Origin: an uncultured Fulvivirga sp.
GTDB taxonomy: Bacteria > Bacteroidota > Bacteroidia > Cytophagales > Cyclobacteriaceae
Assembly (NCBI GenBank): GCA_947500555.1
Contig: CANMSE010000001.1
Span: 186,001 to 250,000, forward strand
Reading direction: 5' to 3'
DNA length: 64,000 nucleotides
Position 1 is the first letter of the stretch, and every line of letters starts with the position of its first letter. This document shows, in pieces, positions 30,235-39,830 of this stretch. A program made the position numbers and the translations under genes. The notes under the pieces were generated by a model. The model was not told where the DNA came from. It saw only the letters and a list, made by a program, of their open reading frames with translations, and did not search any database.

Positions 30235-31305
30235 CTAAAGTGTCTGAATATTATTCAAATCCTCACAAGCCTTAATTAATCGAGCTTTAAAACTTTCTTC
30301 ACCTTTTCTTAACCACACACGAGGATCATAGAATTTCTTATTAGGGACATCGTCTCCATCTGGATTACCAATCTGTCCTTGCAAATACCCTTCATTAGTC
30401 TGGTAGTAATTTTTAATTCCTTCCCAATATGCCCATTGCAGATCGGTGTCTATGTTCATTTTTATCACACCGTACGAAATACCCTCTCTTATCTCATCAA
30501 CAGTAGATCCTGATCCACCATGGAAAACAAAATCAACAGGATTAGGTCCAGTTCCGTACTTTTCAATAATATGGTCTTGTGAATTCTTTAGTATAACGGG
30601 AGTCAGCTTTACATTACCGGGTTTGTATACACCATGTACGTTCCCAAATGCTGCTGCAATGGTAAATCTATGACTGATTTTACTTAGTTCTTCATAAGCG
30701 TAAGCTACCTCTTCCGGTTGTGTATAAAGTTTAGAGCTGTCTATATCTGTATTATCTACACCATCCTCTTCACCACCGGTAACTCCAAGTTCAATCTCCA
30801 ATGTCATATCTATCTTGCTCATTCGCTCAAGATATTTCTTACAGATATCAATGTTCTCTTCTAGAGGTTCTTCAGATAAATCGATCATGTGGGAGCTAAA
30901 AAGTGGCTTCCCATGAATTTTGTAAAATTCCTCACCTGCATCTAACATACCATCAATCCATGGAAGTAGCTTTTTAGCTGCGTGATCTGTATGTAAAACG
31001 ACAGTAGCTCCATACTTCTCAGCCATATGATGCACGTGATGCGCTCCCGAAACAGATCCAGCAATTGCTGCTTGTTGGTTATCATTAGAGAGTCCTTTTC
31101 CAGCATAAAACACGCCTCCTCCATTTGAAAACTGGATCATAATTGGCGCATTAATAGAAGCTGCGGTTTCCATTACAGCATTTACTGAGTTTGTACCTAC
31201 CACATTTACTGCCGGAAGTGCAAACTTATTTTCTTTAGCATATTTGAATAGTTCCTGAACTTCGTTTCCTGTGATTACACCAGGCTTAAATTTTGAAGAA
31301 GACAT
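30235..31305 (-). CDS. fbaA: Fructose-bisphosphate aldolase, class II
   Basis: Zn-dependent class IIA aldolase, 356 residues, splitting fructose-1,6-bisphosphate in glycolysis. LHTDHAAKKLLPW carries catalytic Asp107 and Zn ligand His108; EIELGVTGGEEDGVDN and FHGGSGST supply further ligands and the phosphate site. Convergent with rplS across a shared terminator, and expressed from its own promoter. Confidence 0.97.
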   Translation of the reverse strand: MSSSKFKPGVITGNEVQELFKYAKENKFALPAVNVVGTNSVNAVMETAASINAPIMIQFSNGGGVFYAGKGLSNDNQQAAIAGSVSGAHHVHHMAEKYGATVVLHTDHAAKKLLPWIDGMLDAGEEFYKIHGKPLFSSHMIDLSEEPLEENIDICKKYLERMSKIDMTLEIELGVTGGEEDGVDNTDIDSSKLYTQPEEVAYAYEELSKISHRFTIAAAFGNVHGVYKPGNVKLTPVILKNSQDHIIEKYGTGPNPVDFVFHGGSGSTVDEIREGISYGVIKMNIDTDLQWAYWEGIKNYYQTNEGYLQGQIGNPDGDDVPNKKFYDPRVWLRKGEESFKARLIKACEDLNNIQTL

Positions 31306-31359
31306 AGTTTATTAGTCTGTATAGTTGAAAAACGTGTACTGCTCCATTTAGAGCTGATA

Positions 31360-31390
31360 CAAAGAAAGTAAATAATTTACGTAGGACACA
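31360..31390 (-). promoter_or_regulatory. fbaA promoter
   Basis: On the minus strand, TGTG (31390-31387), 19-nt spacer, TTTCTTTG (31367-31360). Each box has one mismatch to the consensus. Confidence 0.5.
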
Positions 31391-31463
31391 TTCTTAATAG
31401 TAATTTTTGAAAGCTGGTTTATACTGGTGATATTTGCCACGTTTTTCACTAGAAAATAAGGGT

Positions 31464-32303
31464 ATGAGCTGGTTTAAAAGAAAAGATAAGGGTATTCAAA
31501 CACCGACTGAGGCTAAGAAAGAAGCTCCTGACGGGCTCTGGACAAAAACTCCTAGTGGCAAAATTGTTCACACACGTGAGCTAAAGAGCAACTCTTATGT
31601 TAGCCCAGAGGATGGTTACCATGTTAGAATTGGTTCTAAAGAATACTTCGAAATACTTTTTGACAGTAACAAGTTTACAGAACTTGATGAGAATATGGAG
31701 TCTGCCGACCCATTAAATTTTATAGATAGTAAGCCCTACCCGGACAGAATTAAAGCTACTCAAAAGAAATCTGAGCTTAAGGACGCTGTTCGTTCTGCCT
31801 ATGGTAAAATGAACGGTATTGAAATAACCGTAGCCTGTATGGATTTCAGCTTCATTGGGGGCTCTATGGGAAGTGTTGTTGGTGAAAAGATAGCTCGAGC
31901 AATTGATCATTCATTAAAGAATAAGATTCCTTTTTTAATGATCTCTAAGTCGGGAGGTGCGCGAATGATGGAGGCAGGTCTTTCACTTATGCAAATGGCA
32001 AAAACTTCAGCCAAATTAGCTTTACTCAGCGAAGCAAAGGTTCCATATATTTCGTTATTGACAGATCCCACTACTGGAGGGGTTACGGCTTCATATGCCA
32101 TGCTTGGTGATTTCAATATTTCAGAACCTGGAGCTCTCATAGGTTTTGCAGGTCCCAGAGTGATTCGAGAAACGATTGGTAAAGATCTACCTAAAGGGTT
32201 CCAAAGTGCCGAATTCGTTTTAGACCATGGTTTTCTAGATTTTATTGTTGACAGAAGAAATCTGAAAGGGAAGTTAACTACCCTTTTGAAGATGTTGCGA
32301 TAG
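31464..32303 (+). CDS. accD: Acetyl-CoA carboxylase carboxyltransferase beta subunit lacking the zinc finger
   Basis: AccD, 279 residues from ATG 31464 ([10 protein letters not shown], the usual AccD start; a TTG 30 nt upstream is part of a promoter-like region). It forms the carboxyltransferase with AccA, making malonyl-CoA for fatty acid synthesis. The crotonase-like core is normal: [48 protein letters not shown] and [12 protein letters not shown]. The N-terminal C4 zinc ribbon is gone: where CPxCG and CPxC occur in E. coli, this protein reads [12 protein letters not shown] and [12 protein letters not shown], with no Cys. The flanking residues are conserved, so the domain remains without metal ligands. 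Confidence 0.95.
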   Translation: MSWFKRKDKGIQTPTEAKKEAPDGLWTKTPSGKIVHTRELKSNSYVSPEDGYHVRIGSKEYFEILFDSNKFTELDENMESADPLNFIDSKPYPDRIKATQKKSELKDAVRSAYGKMNGIEITVACMDFSFIGGSMGSVVGEKIARAIDHSLKNKIPFLMISKSGGARMMEAGLSLMQMAKTSAKLALLSEAKVPYISLLTDPTTGGVTASYAMLGDFNISEPGALIGFAGPRVIRETIGKDLPKGFQSAEFVLDHGFLDFIVDRRNLKGKLTTLLKMLR

Positions 32304-32377
32304 CACACTTTCAAATTGATGTAACTTTTTAGTAGCTGATAGGGTATAAAGAACTACTCAATCAATCAACAACCATC

Positions 32378-34819
32378 ATGCTTAAGAATTACATCAAAAT
32401 TGCGTTTCGCAGTTTACTCAAAAATCGTATTTATACTGTTATTAATGTTTTAGGCCTTTCAATTGGAATAGCCAGTAGCCTTCTAATATTACTACATGTT
32501 GAAGATGAGTTGTCTTACGATTCATCACATTCTAATGGGGATAATATTTACAAGCTAGCTCTAGAGCGATCTTACCCTGATCACGTAACGAATTATGCGA
32601 TTATTCCTCATTCTTTCTCTGATGTGATGGTCAAAGACTTTCCTGAGGTAAAGAATGCTGTAAGGATGTTTGGAAATGCTCCCAATAATCCTGTAGTGAT
32701 TAGTTATGTGAATGAAGCAGGTGAAGAAAAGAGATTTGAAGAAACAGCTTTTATGGCCGCTGATTCAACTCTTTTTCAAATTTTTGATTTCAACCTATTA
32801 AAAGGCACCAAGGAAACGGCATTGGTCAACCCTCAAGACATGGTTATTACGGAAGCAATGGCCATAAAGTACTTTGGGCAGGAAGACCCTATCAACAAAA
32901 CTTTACAGACTGACTTCGGAGAGTTTTTGATAAAAGGTGTTTGCAAAAACATTCCAGAAAATTCTCATTTCGAATTTGGCTTTATGGCGGCTCTAAAAAC
33001 CTTTCCATTTCTCGAAAATGAAAACTTCGTCAGCTTCTCTACACATCTATACCTGGAGCTCAATGAAAATACTGATCCCAGGATATTAGAACAAAAATTT
33101 CCTAAAATGGTAGAAACGTATGCCGCGCCTCAAATTGAAGCTAATCTTAATACTTCTTACGAGGAATATATTGCTGCAGGCAATGGGTATAACTATTCCC
33201 TCATTCCTCTAAAAGACATTCACCTTTTTCCGATCAAGTATCAAGGATCATTTAAAAATGGTGGAGATATTAACGATGTATATATTTTCATTTCAATTGC
33301 ACTTTTAATCACCCTGATAGCCTGTATCAATTTTATGAATCTTGCTACAGCCAGATCGACTGAGCGTGCAAAAGAAGTTGGAATTAGAAAGACTTTGGGT
33401 TCGCCCAAAAAACATCTTATGGGTCAATTCCTGACGGAATCTGTCTTGCTAAGCACCGTAGCTACAATAATTGCTCTTGGACTTGTTTATCTTTCCTTGC
33501 CATTCTTTAATAACATCGTTGAGAAATCACTGGAATTAAAAATTGAAAATTCAATTCTACTGCCTCTGACTGCTTGTTACGCTATTTTAGTTGGTTTACT
33601 TGCAGGAAGTTATCCCGCATTCGTCCTATCTGGCTTTAATCCGGTGGCTGTTATGAAAGGAAAAATGCAAACTAACAAGAGTACAGGGTGGTTACGGAAC
33701 GGTCTGGTTGTATTTCAATTTGCTGTAAGTATCATACTCATTTGTGGTACCTTGATCGTTAAGGACCAAATCAATTTTATGAGTCAGCTTGACTTGGGTT
33801 ATGATAAAGAACAAGTCATAGTTATCAACAGAGTTAATACACTTAACGAGCAATTGGATGTTTTTATAAAAGAAGTTCAGGCTTTGCCATCAGTATCTGC
33901 TGCGGGTGGATCCGGTATTATTCCCGTCAATCAATATTTTGGTGTTCAGTTTATGCCACAAGGTGCTAGTGAATCCATAACAACTAATGCCATGACAGGA
34001 GATGATGATTACATTGCTACAATGGGCTTTGAAATTATCCAGGGAAGAGGTTTTTCTGAAGATTTTAATGACTCCCTTTCAATTATAATCAACGAAAAAA
34101 CTGTTGAATTACTCGATATTCAAGATCCTATAGGAATGAAATTGAGAAATACGAACGGCAATCCTCCTGTGGTTTCAGAATATGAGGTAATCGGTGTGGT
34201 CAAAGACTTTCATTATATGTCCCTTCGTGATGAAATAAGTCCTTTTGTAGTTATGAGTACTGAGAATAATGCTCTGGGAGGTGTAGGTTTTGTAACTGTT
34301 AAAGTCAAGGCCAATGAAATTCAAAACACACTTGCTTCTTTAGAAGAGAAATGGAAATTATTTGCTCCCGATGATCCTTTTAAATATAAATTTTTAGATG
34401 ACGAACTTGACAAACAATACAAATCTGAGGCTAACTCTGGAAAAGTATTTGGCCTTTTCGCTGCATTGGGCATATTGATCGCATGTGTTGGTTTGTTTGG
34501 ATTGGCTGCCTACATGGCAGGTTTACGTACTAAAGAAATTGGCGTGAGAAAAACTTTAGGTGCTTCTGTTGGTGGAGTAGTGTTTTTACTTTCTAAGGAT
34601 TTCACCAAACTGATACTAATCGCCTTGCTTCTCGCAGTTCCTTTGAGCTATTATTTCATGAATCAATGGCTTGATAATTTCGCCTATCGCACAAATATTA
34701 ATGCTCTTACATTTATTACTTCAGGAGGATTGGCATTAGCAATTGCATGGTTAACTGTTGGTTATCAGACACTAAAGGCTGCTATGGTAAATCCTGTCAA
34801 ATCGTTGAAAAATGAATAG
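32378..34819 (+). CDS. MacB/FtsX-type ABC transporter permease
   Basis: An 813-residue permease of the large Bacteroidota family with two MacB periplasmic core domains and two FtsX domains. Order: N-terminal helix (VINVLGLSIGIASSLLILL), periplasmic domain about 45-285, three helices with LATARSTERAKEVGIRKTLGS (about 290-410), helix VVFQFAVSIILICGTLIV, second periplasmic domain about 460-670, and a last FtsX block with LRTKEIGVRKTLGAS. No ATPase is encoded next to it. Probably exports lipoproteins, peptides or lipids, or transmits envelope mechanical signals; substrate unknown. Confidence 0.9.
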   Translation: MLKNYIKIAFRSLLKNRIYTVINVLGLSIGIASSLLILLHVEDELSYDSSHSNGDNIYKLALERSYPDHVTNYAIIPHSFSDVMVKDFPEVKNAVRMFGNAPNNPVVISYVNEAGEEKRFEETAFMAADSTLFQIFDFNLLKGTKETALVNPQDMVITEAMAIKYFGQEDPINKTLQTDFGEFLIKGVCKNIPENSHFEFGFMAALKTFPFLENENFVSFSTHLYLELNENTDPRILEQKFPKMVETYAAPQIEANLNTSYEEYIAAGNGYNYSLIPLKDIHLFPIKYQGSFKNGGDINDVYIFISIALLITLIACINFMNLATARSTERAKEVGIRKTLGSPKKHLMGQFLTESVLLSTVATIIALGLVYLSLPFFNNIVEKSLELKIENSILLPLTACYAILVGLLAGSYPAFVLSGFNPVAVMKGKMQTNKSTGWLRNGLVVFQFAVSIILICGTLIVKDQINFMSQLDLGYDKEQVIVINRVNTLNEQLDVFIKEVQALPSVSAAGGSGIIPVNQYFGVQFMPQGASESITTNAMTGDDDYIATMGFEIIQGRGFSEDFNDSLSIIINEKTVELLDIQDPIGMKLRNTNGNPPVVSEYEVIGVVKDFHYMSLRDEISPFVVMSTENNALGGVGFVTVKVKANEIQNTLASLEEKWKLFAPDDPFKYKFLDDELDKQYKSEANSGKVFGLFAALGILIACVGLFGLAAYMAGLRTKEIGVRKTLGASVGGVVFLLSKDFTKLILIALLLAVPLSYYFMNQWLDNFAYRTNINALTFITSGGLALAIAWLTVGYQTLKAAMVNPVKSLKNE

Positions 34820-34825
34820 CCACAA

Positions 34826-34855
34826 AAAAGCTCTCTTCAATTGAAGAGAGCTTTT
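34826..34855. terminator. Bidirectional intrinsic terminator
   Basis: A 30-bp perfect palindrome with arms AAAAGCTCTCTTCAA and TTGAAGAGAGCTTTT; it serves the permease gene and the convergent secreted-protein gene. Confidence 0.85.
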
Positions 34856-34881
34856 AATGAGTTAGGTCGTTTCGTTGATAT

Positions 34882-35376
34882 TTACTCTGGAAGCTTACCT
34901 AAACTAAGCTTACTAAATACCGATCGTGCGAACTGAGGATCACCTTGTGTTTCTATAGTGACCAGATAACGGTCTTTAACGCCAATCATCAGTTGAGTAG
35001 TTTTATCCTTTTTGTCATAGACCTGCCATCCTTTGAAGCCATCAATCTCTGTTCCTTCTGCTTTTTGATCAGCATCTTCAAATGACATTCCTGTACTCCA
35101 AGCCATTGAAGCTGCAGAATACATGGTTAGAGCTCCATGATAGTCAATGATAGTAATGTCCATTTCTGAATCTCCTTTGCCATACTTCTGAATAGCTGTG
35201 GAGTAGGACATTCCATTCATTTCAAAAGAACTTCCATCTGGATCTGATGAATGAGAATAACCCATTAACTCAGAGGGCAAATACTTTTGAAGTTCTGAAT
35301 AGTGAATAGCCTTATCCTGTGCAAAACCTGTTACAATACATAAATTAAATAACGTGAGTAAGAGTAAATTTTTCAT
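34882..35376 (-). CDS. Secreted hypothetical protein
   Basis: A 164-residue protein with a classical signal peptide (MKNLLLLTLFNLCIVTGFAQ, cleavage after AQ). The mature domain of about 144 residues looks alpha/beta, with SELMGYSHSSDPDGSSFEMNG, DITIIDYHGALTMYSAASM, GFKGWQVYDKKDKTTQLMIGVKDRYLVTIETQG. I do not recognise a named family; it resembles small periplasmic proteins that follow a binding-domain pattern, without catalytic motifs. Monocistronic, ending at the shared terminator. Confidence 0.7.
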   Translation of the reverse strand: MKNLLLLTLFNLCIVTGFAQDKAIHYSELQKYLPSELMGYSHSSDPDGSSFEMNGMSYSTAIQKYGKGDSEMDITIIDYHGALTMYSAASMAWSTGMSFEDADQKAEGTEIDGFKGWQVYDKKDKTTQLMIGVKDRYLVTIETQGDPQFARSVFSKLSLGKLPE

Positions 35377-35567
35377 GGGATTTAATCAAATGACCTTCTT
35401 CGCAAGATAATAAATGAAATTATATCAATCAATTTTTTGAATTAACCGCCAATCAAGTGTAGATTCTATTCCCCTTTTATTATTTAAAAGCTGAACATTG
35501 GCTATTCCAACTATCTTTTGACAGTAGGATTGATTATTGCAGTTAATTCACTTTCTAATAAATCTCA

Positions 35568-35906
35568 ATGAAAAGAATTCTTAAGGCTTTAAATTATTCA
35601 TTGGCTGGTATCATTAGTTGCTATAAGACAGAGACTTCTTTTAAGCAAGAAGTGTGGATTTTCATATTGGCGGTACCATTGGCTTTTTTTATAGGTAATT
35701 CTAAAACAGAGGTGACACTATTGATTGGAAGTGGTATGCTTGTTTTAATAGTAGAGTTACTTAACTCGTCCATAGAAAACGCGGCAAACCGATTCGGAAC
35801 TGAATATCATGAATTCATCAAATTTGCTAAAGATCAGGGATCAGCTGCAGTGCTGGTTTCAATAGTACTTACCCTTTTCGTGTGGATATACATTGGCTTT
35901 TTATAG
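35568..35906 (+). CDS. dgkA: Diacylglycerol kinase (DgkA family)
   Basis: Small trimeric membrane kinase, 112 residues with three transmembrane helices, phosphorylating diacylglycerol or undecaprenol. The amphipathic start (RILKALNYSLAGIISCYKTETSFKQE) and the core LLNSSIENAANRFGTEYHEFIKFAKDQGSAAV match the family, with catalytic Glu70. Residue 74 is Asn where E. coli DgkA has Asp in AVVDR, a common variation in undecaprenol-type homologues, from memory. Monocistronic. Confidence 0.93.
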   Translation: MKRILKALNYSLAGIISCYKTETSFKQEVWIFILAVPLAFFIGNSKTEVTLLIGSGMLVLIVELLNSSIENAANRFGTEYHEFIKFAKDQGSAAVLVSIVLTLFVWIYIGFL

Positions 35907-36034
35907 CTAGAGTCAACTGTTTCTTGATTATCAATAATTGTAATGCAACACCTCAGAGCAACAGCTTTAATTTAAAGAAGCATGAAACCTTCTTGTCATG
36001 GATTAGTTTATTTTTAAGAGTTAAAAATTAGAAC

Positions 36035-37087
36035 TTGTATTCAGGAATTCTACAACAGCTTGAACTCCTGCTGGGATCAGTAGGTGTTATAATGAGTATG
36101 TTCTTCGGCACATTCCTTTTGGTCACATTTAAAAATAGACCAAAGGCTAATTTATTTCTATCTGCGTATCTTATTGCATTGGGCTTACGAATCTGCAAGG
36201 CACTTTTCTTTAATTATTATCCGATAGACCCTCAAATTCGAAATCTGTTTTTAGCTCTCTTATTAACGGTAGGACCATCTGTGTGGTTTTATGTTCGAGA
36301 TTTTATAGCACACGATAAAGTCATCCGGAAAAAGCTTCTTTTTTATCATTATTTCCCATTTATCCTGATGGTTTGCTTATTCCCGGTTGTACCGAATGAT
36401 GGTAAATTCTATGCACTATTAATTTTTACAATGATTTTAATTCATATGGCAGTGTATACCTCGGCTACCTTAATATGGCTTTTGAATTATAAGAAACACT
36501 ATCAACCGAATGTTCATTTAAATAATAAGATTCAATGGGCATTCTTTTTCATCAGTATTACTATCGTTATGATACTCTGTTTTACCGCTTCTTTTTTATA
36601 TGTTATTCCTTATTTAAGTAATGTATTTGTTTTTTCTATAGGAATTGTATCGCTATCTATTTGGGGATTGAACAACCCTAAATTATTTGAGAAAGAAAAT
36701 AAAAAATATGCTAATTCAGCACTTTCTGTTGAAAGTGCTAAATATCAAATGAGTAAGCTAACACAGCTAATGCAAATAGAGGAACCTTTTTTAGATTCTG
36801 AACTCAGTTTAGCGATACTTAGTGAACAATTGGACGTTACTCCGAAACACCTTTCACAAATTATTAATCAGTTTGAAAAGGAAAACTATAGTCAGTACAT
36901 CACTCGCTACAGAATTGAAAAAGCGAAGGAGCTGCTTAGTTCACCAAAGTATGAATTAATGAAAATTGCCACCATTGCTTATGAGTGTGGCTTTAATAGT
37001 ATTTCATCATTTAATACTGCATTTAAAAATCTGCAAGGTGAAACTGCCTCGCAGTATCGAAAAAAGTATTCTGTTAGAAGCAGTTAA
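36035..37087 (+). CDS. AraC-family regulator with membrane-embedded N-terminus
   Basis: A 350-residue protein. The N-terminal half has about six or seven transmembrane helices (residues about 8-215), a design frequent in Bacteroidota. The C-terminal AraC-type double HTH spans about 250-348: LSLAILSEQLDVTPKHLSQIINQFEKENYSQYITRYRIEKAKELL and IATIAYECGFNSISSFNTAFKNLQG. The start used is TTG at 36035; ATG 36092 would cut the first helix. Likely senses a membrane or periplasmic cue. The next genes (Nudix-like, repeat protein) may be targets, which is inference. Confidence 0.88.
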   Translation: MYSGILQQLELLLGSVGVIMSMFFGTFLLVTFKNRPKANLFLSAYLIALGLRICKALFFNYYPIDPQIRNLFLALLLTVGPSVWFYVRDFIAHDKVIRKKLLFYHYFPFILMVCLFPVVPNDGKFYALLIFTMILIHMAVYTSATLIWLLNYKKHYQPNVHLNNKIQWAFFFISITIVMILCFTASFLYVIPYLSNVFVFSIGIVSLSIWGLNNPKLFEKENKKYANSALSVESAKYQMSKLTQLMQIEEPFLDSELSLAILSEQLDVTPKHLSQIINQFEKENYSQYITRYRIEKAKELLSSPKYELMKIATIAYECGFNSISSFNTAFKNLQGETASQYRKKYSVRSS

Positions 37088-37169
37088 TCCCTCGTGGGAA
37101 ATTATTAGTGCCAAGATCATGATCTAGGTAGATTTCATGCAGTTATTATGGCTCATTTGTTCAAAAAAG

Positions 37170-37712
37170 ATGAGAAAAATAATATTGATCCTTTTCACTT
37201 TCGCCCTCCACCTTCAAACAACATTTGCTCAACAACCTGATCCGACATTCCATCGACTGTTGATAATGAATCAATCAGATGAATTGATGATTGTCAAAAT
37301 TAAGAACTCTAATGTTTGGGTGACACCCGGTCTTTATCAAACTCATAACCAAACTATTAAGGAGGGTTTGGATAGTATAGCATCGACCTATGGTATCACA
37401 CTAACGAACATGGAACTAAAAGGAGTTTTTACACTTCAACAAAAAGCAACTGGAGTGATGGCAATCAAAAATTACTTTGTTACAAAAGTAGATGGTTGGG
37501 GAAAGTATTACCCTGATATACTTGAGGAAGTTCGCTGGCTCCCACTAAAAGAAGCGTATAAGCTCTTGAGCTTTCCGCATATAAATCTTTTTACTAAACA
37601 AGTCATGGCCGAACCAGACGTTTTGTGGGGCGGAACTGTTCTAAAATACAAAGAAGGTAAAGAAAATAGAGGTGAAATTATAGAGGACTTTTATTCACTT
37701 TCTAAAAAATGA
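37170..37712 (+). CDS. Secreted Nudix-fold-like protein with degenerate Nudix box
   Basis: A 180-residue protein from ATG 37170 with a signal peptide (MRKIILILFTFALHLQTTFAQ). The mature part follows the Nudix layout: FHRLLIMNQSDELMIVKIKNSNVWVTPG, then a helix TIKEGLDSIASTYGITLTNMELKGVF and EEVRWLPLKEAYKLLSFP. The catalytic Nudix box (GX5EX7REUXEEXGU) is not intact, so hydrolysis of nucleoside diphosphates is unlikely. A signal peptide on a Nudix-like protein is also unusual. It overlaps the next gene by 4 nt. Confidence 0.65.
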   Translation: MRKIILILFTFALHLQTTFAQQPDPTFHRLLIMNQSDELMIVKIKNSNVWVTPGLYQTHNQTIKEGLDSIASTYGITLTNMELKGVFTLQQKATGVMAIKNYFVTKVDGWGKYYPDILEEVRWLPLKEAYKLLSFPHINLFTKQVMAEPDVLWGGTVLKYKEGKENRGEIIEDFYSLSKK

Positions 37713-38746
37713 AGTCTAAGCTATACAAGACCATCTGGAAGCTATATGCATTATTAGTATTGATTGTACTATCTACAGCCTATTCCAAAGCACAGAATTC
37801 ATCTGGTTACTATATTAATTGGAATGTTGATCATACGCGTAGAACGATCAAACCAACGATTCCAATTTCCAAAAGTGAGGCCCAAAACATTAACTGTTAT
37901 TATGTATCACTTGATGATAATAACAGATTTATAAGTGTCAAATATTATCATTCAGGTAAACTAAGTGAGCATTCTTCTTATGGGGCTTTTGAAATGGTAA
38001 GAGAATATTTTGATGGGAGATTTGAAGATTCGTTCAGGGACACATTAAATCAAAAGGTAGAAAACTCTGAAGGAGTCTATAAGATCATCTACCAATTGAA
38101 TGAAAAAGGTTACTGGATAAGTAAAAAACTAGTTACTAAAAACAATGATCTTATTAATGCAAACGAGCTTCATTCTCAGGCAGCTGCAATTTCTATAATT
38201 ACGCGAGATAGTTTAAACAGACTCAATACGGAAGTCAGGTTGAATGCAGCTAATGATACCATAGAAGATGTCAACGGGTTCAAAGTGGTACATTTCGGTT
38301 TCAACAGAGACGGGTACATTTCTTATAGAAAATTTATCAACTCTGACGGAACACTAAAAAATGGATCATTGGGTTATGCTCAGGTGAATTTTCAATGCAA
38401 TCAAAATGGAACTTTCTTTGAAGAAGAATTTAGAGATGAAGACTATAATCTAATAACTCATCCAAAGCTAAAATTTGCTCGGGTCAACTTCAGAGAATTT
38501 GATCAATACGGAAAATACAGAAGAGTATATTACATTGATGAAAACGGATATCCAGATGCCAATAGAGCATTTGCGGTAATTGAGTATTATAAAAATACAT
38601 CAAGAAAAAGTGGTCAGTTTTATGATAGGTATAATAAGAGAACGGAAGATCAGAATGGTATTTCCTTCTTCACTTTTAGCTATACTAAAAACGGAGATCC
38701 ACTTCCCAGAAACAATTACAACTTAAGCGGAGTATTACTCAAATAA
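37709..38746 (+). CDS. Secreted protein with tandem beta-rich repeats
   Basis: The 345-residue protein has a signal peptide (TIWKLYALLVLIVLSTAYSKAQ). Most of it is at least six imperfect repeats of about 30-40 residues with the pattern xFxxVxFxxxxxGxxxxxxFxDxdgxl, for example NGFKVVHFGFNRDGYISYRKF, YAQVNFQCNQNGTFFEEEF and FARVNFREFDQYGKYRRVYY. This suggests a beta-sheet or solenoid surface protein. I know no specific family; WG or YD-repeat proteins are the nearest analogy. Translationally coupled to the Nudix-like gene (ATGA). No T9SS sorting domain is seen. Confidence 0.7.
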   Translation: MKSKLYKTIWKLYALLVLIVLSTAYSKAQNSSGYYINWNVDHTRRTIKPTIPISKSEAQNINCYYVSLDDNNRFISVKYYHSGKLSEHSSYGAFEMVREYFDGRFEDSFRDTLNQKVENSEGVYKIIYQLNEKGYWISKKLVTKNNDLINANELHSQAAAISIITRDSLNRLNTEVRLNAANDTIEDVNGFKVVHFGFNRDGYISYRKFINSDGTLKNGSLGYAQVNFQCNQNGTFFEEEFRDEDYNLITHPKLKFARVNFREFDQYGKYRRVYYIDENGYPDANRAFAVIEYYKNTSRKSGQFYDRYNKRTEDQNGISFFTFSYTKNGDPLPRNNYNLSGVLLK

Positions 38747-38748
38747 TC

Positions 38749-39774
38749 TCAATGGTTGTAATTCTTAACACAGTCTACAAAGAATTTTACTTTCCCTGGA
38801 TCAGTATCTGGATAAACACCATGACCTAAATTTGCAATATGTTTTGTAGTTCCAAATTTGGATAACATATTTTCCGTTTCCTTTTTGATACGCTCTTCTG
38901 AACCATAAAGTACACAAGGATCCAAGTTTCCCTGAAGAGCTTTATCAGTACCTATCAAGCTTATTGATTCCTCAATGTCCATACACCAATCCAATCCTAC
39001 TGTGTTACAGTTAAGTTTTCCAAACCATGCTCTGGCAAAGTAGGCATCTTTAGCAAACAACGTTTTTGGCACCTCATCGATAGCATCACATATTTGTTTC
39101 AGGTAAGGTAAGCTAAACTCCCTATATAATTCCGGGGACAAAATACCAGCCCAGGAGTCAAATACCTGAACCAGATTAGCTCCAGCAGCTATCTGTCCCT
39201 TCAGGTAGTTAATGGTACTATCAGTAATCATCTGCAAAAGATTATGTGATAATTTAGGGTCTACATAAAGCATGCGTCTGGCTTTGGAGAATGTCTTGCT
39301 ACCGCCACCTTCAATCATATAGGCAAATATTGTCCACGGAGCTCCAGCGAAACCAATGATTGGTACCCGCCCATTCAAAGCTTTCTTAGTTACACTGATC
39401 GCATCAATGGTATATTGAACATCGCCCGCCCTTGCAACCTGTAATTTTTTTACATCTGCCGAAGTTTTAATAGTTTCTGGAAAATGAGGGCCTCTTTTTT
39501 CAACCATTTCATATTTCAACCCCATAGCCTCTGGAATAACCAGAATGTCAGAAAAGATTATTGCCGCATCTACCCCTAAAATATCCACTGGTTGTATAGT
39601 AACCTCAGCTGCTAACTCAGGTGTTTCTACCAATTCTTTAAACCCACTTAATGAATTTCTAATAGCTCGGTACTCTGGTAATATTCTGCCTGCCTGGCGC
39701 ATAAGCCATACTGGAGTTCTTTCTGTTTTCTCACCACTGATAGTGCGAAGGATAAGGTCATTTTTTAAAGGCAT
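38749..39774 (-). CDS. hemE: Uroporphyrinogen decarboxylase
   Basis: Heme-pathway enzyme converting uroporphyrinogen III to coproporphyrinogen III, 341 residues from ATG 39774 (the TTG two codons earlier is ignored). The signature [21 protein letters not shown] and the catalytic Asp region [18 protein letters not shown] are present, with [20 protein letters not shown] and [12 protein letters not shown]. Cofactor-free and cytosolic. Divergent from the SdiA-regulated-like gene and convergent with the repeat-protein gene. Confidence 0.97.
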   Translation of the reverse strand: MPLKNDLILRTISGEKTERTPVWLMRQAGRILPEYRAIRNSLSGFKELVETPELAAEVTIQPVDILGVDAAIIFSDILVIPEAMGLKYEMVEKRGPHFPETIKTSADVKKLQVARAGDVQYTIDAISVTKKALNGRVPIIGFAGAPWTIFAYMIEGGGSKTFSKARRMLYVDPKLSHNLLQMITDSTINYLKGQIAAGANLVQVFDSWAGILSPELYREFSLPYLKQICDAIDEVPKTLFAKDAYFARAWFGKLNCNTVGLDWCMDIEESISLIGTDKALQGNLDPCVLYGSEERIKKETENMLSKFGTTKHIANLGHGVYPDTDPGKVKFFVDCVKNYNH

Positions 39775-39830
39775 AAGCAAAGATAAACTCCATTTTTATA
39801 ACGCCTCTTTTTTGATCAATTTTGTTTGAT

